A DNA stretch of 64,000 nucleotides, from NCBI RefSeq assembly GCF_014489415.1, contig NZ_CP060822.1:1838501-1902500 (forward strand), in the 5' to 3' direction. The translations under genes and the position numbers were made by a program. Source of the DNA: Cylindrospermopsis curvispora GIHE-G1 (GTDB lineage Bacteria; Cyanobacteriota; Cyanobacteriia; Cyanobacteriales; Nostocaceae). This document shows, one piece after another, positions 56,501-62,665 of this stretch; position 1 is the stretch's first letter; each line of letters opens with the position of its first letter. The notes below the pieces were generated by a model. That model did no database searches and was not told where the DNA came from. It was given only the letters and a program-made list of their open reading frames with translations.

Positions 56501-58934
56501 GTTCAACTGTGCTGTCTCCTAACACATTGAGCGTAATAATTTGACTGGTTTCACCTGCTGCAAAACTCACCGCACCAGAAGTTCCACCAAAATCCGTGGC
56601 ATTTGCTTGGTTAGTGCCAGAACCTGTTACTGCCCAATTAGCACTGCTACTACTACTAGTATCTCCACTGCGGATAGCAGTGAAGGTAAAGGGTTTTATG
56701 CCTGTATTTCCCTCTGTTTGGATGGCATTGGTAGGGGCGATCGCCAGTTGAGGTGGAACAACATCATCATTGGTAATAGTTCCTGTAGCAGTTCCAGTGG
56801 TAATAGTAGCATTAGTGGGGTTGGAGAGACTAACTGTAAACCCTTCATCGGGTTCAACTGTGCTGTCTCCTAACACATTGAGCGTAATAATTTGACTGGT
56901 TTCACCTGCTGCAAAACTCACCGCACCAGAAGTTCCACCAAAATCCGTGGCATTTGCTTGGTTAGTGCCAGAACCTGTTACTGCCCAATTAGCACTGCTA
57001 CTACTACTAGTATCTCCACTGCGGATAGCAGTGAAGGTAAAGGGTTTTATGCCTGTATTTCCCTCTGTTTGGATGGCATTGGTAGGGGCGATCGCCAGTT
57101 GAGGTGGAACAACATCATCATTGGTAATAGTTCCTGTAGCAGTTCCAGTGGTAATAGTAGCATTAGTGGGGTTGGAGAGACTAACTGTAAACCCTTCATC
57201 GGGTTCAACTGTGCTGTCTCCTAACACATTGAGCGTAATAATTTGACTGGTTTCACCTGCTGCAAAACTCACCGCACCAGAAGTTCCACCAAAATCCGTG
57301 GCATTTGCTTGGTTAGTGCCAGAACCTGTTACTGCCCAATTAGCACTGCTACTACTACTAGTATCTCCACTGCGGATAGCAGTGAAGGTAAAGGGTTTTA
57401 TGCCTGTATTTCCCTCTGTTTGGATGGCATTGGTAGGGGCGATCGCCAGTTGAGGTGGAACAACATCATCTTCGAGAATTGTGCCTGTGACCGCATCTAC
57501 CGTACCAATAGTATATCCAGCACCCGCAGCCAGAATCGCGAAAACGGTTTTATCCCCTTCTATTATGGAATTTGGAATGGGATCAACAGTGACTGTAGCC
57601 GTGCTGAAACCCTCAGCAAAGGTAACGCTTGCAATACTGCCCAAGTTACCTTGACCAATGGGACCAGTCACGCTGAAGTCTCTGCCCAAAACAGCAGTAC
57701 CACCGGCGTTCACATTCACGGTCAATTGATTGCCAGTCGCCCCGGTACGGGTAAAGCTGTAGACCAGATTTACAACACCATCTTCCGTAACACTTGTAGG
57801 ATTAAGGGACAGGGTAATGTTAGCAGGTTCACTGTCGTCATTTTGGATGGTTCCTGTAGCAGTCCCAGTACTAATAGTAGCATTAGTGGGGTTGGAGAGA
57901 CTAACTGTAAACCCTTCATCGGGCTCAACTGTGGTGTCTCCTAACACGTTGAATGTAATAATTTGAGTAGTGTCACTTGCTGCAAAACTCACCATACCAG
58001 TTGGTAAAGTTCCACCAAAATCCGTGGCATTTGCTTGATTGGTACCAGAACCTGTTACTGCCCAATTAGCACTACTAACATTGCTAGTATCTCCAGTGCG
58101 CGCAACAGTGAAGGTAAAGGTTTTTGCACCCGAATTACCCTCCGTTTGGGTGGCATTTGTTGCTGTAATAGATAAGCTAGGTAGTATAACTGGTGTAACT
58201 GATAAGTTAAAAGTTTTAGAATCGCTCTTATTAATATTTGTATCATTTACACTTAAAATAACACTGTAGCTACTTTTAGTGTTATAATTCAGGGGTGTTC
58301 CAGCTTTTAGATATAACTCATTTCCCCGAATCTCAAAACTGGATGCATCTGGACCACTCAAGCTAGTTGTATTATTGCCAAAAATATCGTCAGTAATGAT
58401 CAGATCAGCTACCTTGACTGGTGTGGATGTAGAAGTATTTTCTGGAATTGTTGAGGTTGGATTCACCAGGGTAATTAAAGGAGATCCATTCAAAACTGGA
58501 TCTCCATCTGCTGTAGAAAACTCTCTTATATCTGGTACTATTATTGTAAATAAGCTAGTTGTAGCATTTAAGTTAGATTTAGTTGTTAATTGAACAAAAG
58601 CAAAACGCTCAAATTTATCTTTTCCGATAGCTTGTCCTATACCTACAATTGGAAGAGATCCTCCCCTCACCTTAGCAATTCCTGGTGTGGTAAAGTCTAT
58701 TAATTGCGAAAACGGCAAACTACTTGTAACTGTAGCTGAGATGGCCGTCAGGGAGTTAGGATCCCAGTTCAAATTTAGCGCTGCTCCAACAATTCCCGCT
58801 GAATTGGTACGGGAGTCTTGTAACTGTATCTCAACCCAAAATGTACTACCGCTAATTAATTGGGTGCTAGTTAAGGCATCCCCAGGGTTTCCCCCATTAT
58901 CCTGAAGCAAGTTTATCTGTGACAAAATAGACAT
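53571..58934 (-). CDS. Giant surface protein: cohesin-like N-terminus, 11 Calx-beta domains (9 identical-type), DUF4114 (about 1787 aa)
   Basis: I chose the ATG at 58934 (MSILSQINLLQDNGG): AGGAG lies 8 nt upstream, as in its paralogue at 43904; a GTG two codons earlier is possible. Residues 1-150 are cohesin-like, 150-250 a cadherin-like domain, both close to the 3012-aa protein. Then come one diverged Calx-beta (about 251-372), a second, unlike Calx-beta (375-490, NLVYSFTRTGATGNQLTV), nine almost identical 117-aa Calx-beta units (about 490-1545; QTEGNTGIKPFTFT, EPDEGFTVSLSNPTNATI) and a DUF4114 tail ending YGFEDLPANATQYSNNDFDD. Calx-beta domains bind Ca2+. It lacks a dockerin, so it could be an anchor subunit that receives dockerin-bearing partners (inference). 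Confidence 0.85.
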   Translation of the reverse strand: MSILSQINLLQDNGGNPGDALTSTQLISGSTFWVEIQLQDSRTNSAGIVGAALNLNWDPNSLTAISATVTSSLPFSQLIDFTTPGIAKVRGGSLPIVGIGQAIGKDKFERFAFVQLTTKSNLNATTSLFTIIVPDIREFSTADGDPVLNGSPLITLVNPTSTIPENTSTSTPVKVADLIITDDIFGNNTTSLSGPDASSFEIRGNELYLKAGTPLNYNTKSSYSVILSVNDTNINKSDSKTFNLSVTPVILPSLSITATNATQTEGNSGAKTFTFTVARTGDTSNVSSANWAVTGSGTNQANATDFGGTLPTGMVSFAASDTTQIITFNVLGDTTVEPDEGFTVSLSNPTNATISTGTATGTIQNDDSEPANITLSLNPTSVTEDGVVNLVYSFTRTGATGNQLTVNVNAGGTAVLGRDFSVTGPIGQGNLGSIASVTFAEGFSTATVTVDPIPNSIIEGDKTVFAILAAGAGYTIGTVDAVTGTILEDDVVPPQLAIAPTNAIQTEGNTGIKPFTFTAIRSGDTSSSSSANWAVTGSGTNQANATDFGGTSGAVSFAAGETSQIITLNVLGDSTVEPDEGFTVSLSNPTNATITTGTATGTITNDDVVPPQLAIAPTNAIQTEGNTGIKPFTFTAIRSGDTSSSSSANWAVTGSGTNQANATDFGGTSGAVSFAAGETSQIITLNVLGDSTVEPDEGFTVSLSNPTNATITTGTATGTITNDDVVPPQLAIAPTNAIQTEGNTGIKPFTFTAIRSGDTSSSSSANWAVTGSGTNQANATDFGGTSGAVSFAAGETSQIITLNVLGDSTVEPDEGFTVSLSNPTNATITTGTATGTITNDDVVPPQLAIAPTNAIQTEGNTGIKPFTFTVTRSGDTSSSSSANWAVTGSGTNQANATDFGGTSGAVSFAAGETSQIITLNVLGDSTVEPDEGFTVSLSNPTNATITTGTATGTITNDDVVPPQLAIAPTNAIQTEGNTGIKPFTFTVTRSGDTSSSSSANWAVTGSGTNQANATDFGGTSGAVSFAAGETSQIITLNVLGDSTVEPDEGFTVSLSNPTNATITTGTATGTITNDDVVPPQLAIAPTNAIQTEGNTGIKPFTFTVTRSGDTSSSSSANWAVTGSGTNQANATDFGGTSGAVSFAAGETSQIITLNVLGDSTVEPDEGFTVSLSNPTNATITTGTATGTITNDDVVPPQLAIAPTNAIQTEGNTGIKPFTFTVTRSGDTSSSSSANWAVTGSGTNQANATDFGGTSGAVSFAAGETSQIITLNVLGDSTVEPDEGFTVSLSNPTNATITTGTATGTITNDDVVPPQLAIAPTNAIQTEGNTGIKPFTFTVTRSGDTSSSSSANWAVTGSGTNQANATDFGGTSGAVSFAAGETSQIITLNVLGDSTVEPDEGFTVSLSNPTNATITTGTATGTITNDDVVPPQLAIAPTNAIQTEGNTGIKPFTFTVTRSGDTSSSSSANWAVTGSGTNQANATDFGGTSGAVSFAVGETSQIITLNVLGDSTVEPDEGFTVSLSNPTNANITTGTATGTITNDDVPTITPSEVRPKVNISTGLVFKTNGRGTISLDTNRLSAIPDEVIGVQNGTKSNFKHLFGLYEVTDAQGGIDTNGDGIADLKPGDSNPSDYAFHALTTARVKNFTVQAGGNDAPSTATQLGSGVSLEDNKFYAPFVIANAGTYFPGSQGIEDFVAAENGDIERFSSAPQYVRTLVATELDNLFNNSPRFIQEPVAYFSFGVVNRDQSPHFRSYGNGVYGFEDLPANATQYSNNDFDDAVFALSFT
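54295..57466 (-). repeat. Nine tandem 351-bp Calx-beta-encoding repeats, each with one HIP1 site
   Basis: Perfect 351-bp spacing without indels. GCGATCGC starts at 54631, 54982, 55333, 55684, 56035, 56386, 56737, 57088 and 57439. The three units at the gene's 5' side carry GCGGATAGCAG (protein TAIRSG); the other six carry GCGGGTAACAG (TVTRSG). Confidence 0.92.
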
Positions 58935-59348
58935 ATACACGACTCCTCATTCCTAAAAAATATCAGATAGCCTAATGATAAAAATTAACCTTCCCCTGCA
59001 ACTACGCAATGATAATAATATTACGTTTTTATCATTAGTATTAAGCAAAGTTGTAATAAATCTCTTTATTAACAAAGAGCGATCACTGTAGCTTGGGTTG
59101 AGGAATTAAACTCAACACCATCATCCATCAAAACCCAGAACCAATTTATAGGTAAGGGATTCTAATTGGGGCGATCGCCAATGTGGGTGTTTCAGATAGC
59201 TGCTAAGTAGCAGTCAAGTAGCTGGTTAGTAACCCCATGGTATTGTCAGTAAGCCTCAGATTTTTTTGGAGACTCTATTACCTGAAATCCATTCCCTGTA
59301 ATGGTTTCAACTTGCTTGTCGCCCCCTGAACTATTCTTACAATAAACT
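58935..59348. other. Intergenic region upstream of the 1787-aa gene
   Basis: No gene. It contains a minimal R1-like fragment (CTTGGGTTGAGGAATTAAAC near 59092), one HIP1 site near 59171, and the promoter region of the downstream giant gene. No promoter boxes can be named with confidence. Confidence 0.45.
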
Positions 59349-59485
59349 CTAAAAAACCGAATGATTCCATTGGGCTGTGAGTAGACCTAAATCGCCAAAG
59401 CCCACATCGCCATCTCCATTAATGTCCGCTGTGGGATCATAAATTCCTTCCCTAAAGTTTTTGAAGGCGTTATTTAACGAACCTA
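59349..59485 (-). pseudogene. Orphan dockerin C-terminus (5' part lost to IS630)
   Basis: Reads GSLNNAFKNFREGIYDPTAD, then INGDGDVGFGDLGLLTAQWN and HSVF before TAG, almost the same as the end of the 1924-aa protein. The match stops at 59485, where TA and then IS630 end sequence begin; the apparent ATG (59496-59498) lies in the IS. It is the 3' end of a destroyed surface-protein gene. Confidence 0.8.
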
Positions 59486-60280
59486 CAGCGATTTTCATGT
59501 AGTTAAACTCCAAAATAAGATAAGCTATAATAAGGGTAATAAACTAAAATAGAGTAGAAGTGCTGTCAAATTATATGCCAAAACCTTATTCAATAGATTT
59601 GCGTAATCGCGTGATTGTAGCATGAGTTGCTCGAGAGGGATCTCAACGCCAGTTGGCAGAAAGATTCAAGGTCAGCTTATCATTTGTGAGAAATTTAGTA
59701 CGTCGTTATCGTGAAACTGGGCAAGTTGAGCCAAAGCAATGTGGAGGATATGAAAAGCCTATAATTGCAGGCCAATATTTAAACATGATCAAGTCTTGGC
59801 TGGATGAGAAAAATGATTTACTACTTTCAGAATTATGCGATCGCCTGAGAGAAACGACGGGCACTAGTGTTAGTATCACAACCATGCATCGAGCCTTAGA
59901 AAAGTTGGGTCTACGTCATAAAAAAAAGTCTAAATGCCAGTGAACAGGAGACTCCACGTGTTCAAGAATTAAGGCATGATTATCGTCGTTGGGTAGATAC
60001 AGTTGATATTAGAAATTTAGTGTTTTTAGATGAATCGGGGATAAATTTAGGGATGTCAAGGTTGTTTGCCAGAAGCCAAGATGGACAAAGAGCAATTGGT
60101 AGCGTACCAGGAAACAAGGGCAAAAATATTTCTCTGATTGGCGCTTTAAATATGGATGGAATTCTGGCAGCAATGACTAAGCACAAATACAGAAGTATTT
60201 CTCACTTATGTAAATCAGGTTTTGGTACCTCAATTATGGAAAGGGGCTATTGTTGTTATGGATAATTTAAAGGTTCATTT
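59486..60280 (+). mobile_element. IS630-family element, 3' end missing
   Basis: Starts with CAGCGATTTTCATGTAGTTA right after a TA dinucleotide that breaks the dockerin homology, as expected for IS630 (TA target). It holds a broken transposase gene and stops where IS200/IS605 sequence begins, without a right inverted repeat. Confidence 0.75.
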
Positions 60281-60284
60281 CTAG
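59575..60284 (+). pseudogene. IS630-family transposase, broken
   Basis: Begins MPKPYSIDLRNRVIVA, then an in-frame TGA at 59623. The frame resumes as REGSQRQLAERFKVSLSFVR (HTH domain). At an A8-G run (59920-59928) it shifts to the frame with SLNASEQE and VFLDESGINLGMSRLFARSQ (first catalytic Asp). A further shift near 60180 is needed to read QLWKGAIVVMDNLKVH (second Asp). The final Glu region is absent. The A8 site may be a programmed frameshift, as in some IS630 members, but the stop and the other shift make it dead. Confidence 0.8.
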
Positions 60285-60398
60285 TTAGGGCGATTTCTCT
60301 CTTCATCTGCGCTATCTCACAAGAAAATCGCCGAAAGGCACGGAAGCCACTTGGCTTTAGACAGGAAGTGCCAACGGCGAATTTATTCGCCTTGATAT

Positions 60399-60759
60399 TT
60401 AACCGTGATGCGGCTCTTCAATATACCTTTTAATAACATCTGCTGAAACCTGTCCAGCAGTGGAATAAAAATAACTATTAGTCCATAGGCTAGGAAGTTT
60501 AAGTAATTCAGGAAATTTTCGTCTTAACAAGCAAGATGACCGTCCTTTAAAAGCTTTAACCACTTGATTTATAGCAACATCTGGTTGATGTTCTACAAAT
60601 AAATGAACATGGTGCAACCTCAAGAGCGAGGATATCCCAGTCTTTTTCTTTGGCTAGTTCGTAAATTATCTGTCGAAGGCGTTTAGGTATCCATACAAGA
60701 TGCACTACTGCATTACCTTTTGAGTGATTTCCTATTCTGTATTCCAGTGTTGTCTTCAT
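60399..60759 (-). pseudogene. IS200-type tnpA (Y1 HUH transposase), broken
   Basis: Starts MKTTLEYRIGNHSKGNAVVH, then LVWIPKRLRQIIYELAKEKD; about ten residues usual between PKR and LRQ seem deleted. After EVAP a frameshift occurs, and the other frame gives HHVHLFVEHQPDVAINQVVK (HUH motif) and DVIKRYIEEP with the catalytic Tyr. Both functional motifs survive, but in different frames. Confidence 0.8.
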
Positions 60760-60838
60760 ATTGTTTCGTGGCTGCTATTGACAAGTAAATCATATCTCAA
60801 CTATACTTTTGAAATCAACAAACATTGAAGGTCGAACA

Positions 60839-62110
60839 ATGTACGGATGCCAACAAGTTCTTATCAAGTCCGATAAATCAATAACAGCCATATTGGAGTA
60901 CGTCTGCACAGAAGCTAAAAAGCTGACAAATTGTGGCGTTTACTATTCTAGGCAGATGTACTTTAAAACTGGTTATATTCCTAGTAGACCAGATTTGCAT
61001 AAACAACTAGGAACTTATCAGAAAAACGTTCATTATCAGGCATTGTATTCTGATACTTCTCAACAAATACTAACCAGTGTAGCTGAATCCTTTAAATCCT
61101 ACATTGAGCTAGTAAAAGCTGCAAAAAAGGGCGAAGTTTCCCAAAAACCAAAATTACCTAATTACTGTAAAAGTGTTATGACTGTAGCTACTTTTACGGG
61201 CAGGTCATTAAAGTTAATTGATGGGATGATTAGGTTTCCTTTGGGAATAAAAGTTAAGGCATGGTTTGGGATAGATTCTTTTTATCTACCAATGCCATCT
61301 AACCTTGACTTCAAATCAATTAGAGAAGTACGTATTTTACCTAGAAATAGACAATTTTATGCAGAATTTGTCTATCAGGTAGATGAAATAAAATCTGATG
61401 TTGATAGAAATAATGTTTTAGGGATTGACCACGGGTTAAATAACTGGTTAACTTGTGTTTCTAATCTGGGAACATCATTTATTGTTGATGGACTTCATTT
61501 AAAAAGTTTAAATCAGTGGTACAACAAATCAGTAGCTAAACTTAAAAGTGATAAACCGCAGGGTTTTTGGTCTAACAGATTAGCTGCTATTACCGAAAAA
61601 AGAAACCGACAAATGCGTGATGCAGTTAACAAAGCTGCAAGAATAGTCGTTAACCACTGTATTGAAAATAAGATTGGTGCTATTGTTTTTGGATGGAATA
61701 AAGGACAAAAAGATAGTATTGATTTGGGGTCTAAAAACAATCAGAAGTTTGTCCAAATTCCCACAGCAAGATTAAAAGACCGTATTGCTCAATTATGTAA
61801 ACAATACGGAATAGATTTTATTGAAACAGAAGAATCATACACTTCTCAATCATCGTTTTTTGATTGCGACAATATACCTAAATTCGGTGAAAAACCCGAA
61901 GGGTGGGAAGCAAGCGGGAAACGAGTTAGTCGTGGAGTATATGAAACTTCTGATGGGTTCAAAATTAATGCGGACTGTAATGGTGCTGCTAATATTTTGA
62001 AAAAAGTAGCGGTGATGCTAGGAATTGATCTTAGCGGAATCAGTAGAGGCTGTTTAAGCCAGCCTCAGAAAGTTCGTTTATGGACTCTTCAGAAATCTCC
62101 GTGTCTTTAG
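60839..62110 (+). CDS. tnpB: TnpB, RNA-guided nuclease of IS200/IS605
   Basis: About 423 aa from the ATG at 60839 (GAAGG 7 nt upstream); an in-frame TTG at 60809 is less likely. The RuvC-like core is visible: VLGIDHGLNNWL (first Asp), IVFGWNKGQKD, FIETEESYTSQSSFFDCD (Glu) and INADCNGAANIL (last Asp). The usual four-cysteine zinc finger between the last two motifs is replaced by a DCDNIPKFGEKPEG-type insert, as in one TnpB subgroup. TnpB proteins are ancestors of Cas12 and use an omega RNA from the element's right end; here that would overlap the tnpB 3' end and 62000-62128. The frame is intact although tnpA is broken. Confidence 0.88.
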   Translation: MYGCQQVLIKSDKSITAILEYVCTEAKKLTNCGVYYSRQMYFKTGYIPSRPDLHKQLGTYQKNVHYQALYSDTSQQILTSVAESFKSYIELVKAAKKGEVSQKPKLPNYCKSVMTVATFTGRSLKLIDGMIRFPLGIKVKAWFGIDSFYLPMPSNLDFKSIREVRILPRNRQFYAEFVYQVDEIKSDVDRNNVLGIDHGLNNWLTCVSNLGTSFIVDGLHLKSLNQWYNKSVAKLKSDKPQGFWSNRLAAITEKRNRQMRDAVNKAARIVVNHCIENKIGAIVFGWNKGQKDSIDLGSKNNQKFVQIPTARLKDRIAQLCKQYGIDFIETEESYTSQSSFFDCDNIPKFGEKPEGWEASGKRVSRGVYETSDGFKINADCNGAANILKKVAVMLGIDLSGISRGCLSQPQKVRLWTLQKSPCL

Positions 62111-62479
62111 ACCGGAGAAGCTTAACTGGGCATCAATGTGATGACCATATTCTTCTAACAGCACTAGCACTAAATCAGCAAGTTTAGCAGCTACCACAAA
62201 CTGCTCTGACATATATATTTTATCTGTATCTATACTATATGCTCCTAAACTGATGCCCAGTACCTCCTGGTTGACTATCTCTACTAGCGGTAATGCTCCC
62301 TTATCTCCTAGTCTCCATTGAGTACGCAGTTCTTTTACCCGCAGCTGATTGTATGTTTGCCCAAAGGCTGTGTCAAATATTTTCCAAAAGTTGGACTGCC
62401 CGGCAAATTCTTGCAGGGTCTCAATTAGTGAGGTTAACGCATTATTTAATTTGTTCCTGACCTGATTTTGCTGACTCAT
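62078..62479 (-). CDS. N-terminal fragment of a cyanobacterial surface/hemolysin-like protein, cut by IS605
   Basis: The ATG at 62479 has GGAGG 8 nt upstream. The protein reads LNNALTSLIETLQEFAGQSN, FWKIFDTAFGQTY, LGISLGAYSIDTDKIYMSEQ and ends VLLEEYGHHIDAQL, a domain seen at the start of large cyanobacterial calcium-binding/adhesin proteins, where it is followed by a DTPGDEG-like stretch. Here the homology stops at about 62120 and the last 15 residues are encoded by the IS605 end. It is a truncated gene, about 134 aa against probably several hundred or more. It faces the orphan dockerin tail at 59349-59485 on the same strand. Confidence 0.7.
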   Translation of the reverse strand: MSQQNQVRNKLNNALTSLIETLQEFAGQSNFWKIFDTAFGQTYNQLRVKELRTQWRLGDKGALPLVEIVNQEVLGISLGAYSIDTDKIYMSEQFVVAAKLADLVLVLLEEYGHHIDAQLSFSGLKTRRFLKSP

Positions 62480-62665
62480 TTTTTTATCCTCCCCGGCTAG
62501 TAAACTGCAAAATATCAACAATAGGTTTCTTCAACCTAACCTACGTTGGTCTTGTATTTAATTCCACCCACTTAAGCTTAGGAGAGATGCGATCGCCTGC
62601 ACATAAACTCACATTCTTAGAAGAGAGCGATCGCTACCAAGTAGTTCGATACAACGCCAGAAATT
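62480..62665. other. Intergenic region with partial R1 repeat
   Basis: Contains an inverted partial R1 copy at about 62530-62577 (CTACGTTGGTCTTGTATTTA, CCACCCACTTA) and two HIP1 sites near 62589 and 62628. No gene. Confidence 0.6.

Larger units (their letters stand above)
60281..62128 (+). mobile_element. IS200/IS605-family element (tnpA broken, tnpB open)
   Basis: Divergent tnpA (minus) and tnpB (plus). The right end carries a subterminal hairpin at 62097-62117: CTCCG and CGGAG with GTC/GAC above them, a bulged T and a TTTA loop, the classic form recognised by Y1 transposases. The left boundary is approximate. The element joins the IS630 remnant on one side and a surface-protein gene fragment on the other. 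Confidence 0.75.

Noticed and set aside
54435..57944. Series of plus-strand open frames of 110 codons (last one longer) over the Calx-beta array
   Set aside because: They repeat every 351 bp and exist only because the opposite-strand repeats are open in that frame; there are no ribosome binding sites and the minus-strand gene explains the sequence.
23077..58934. RTX toxin repeats (GGxGxDxxx) in the giant proteins
   Set aside because: No nonapeptide arrays of that type; the repeats are cadherin, Calx-beta and Tyr/Gly modules.
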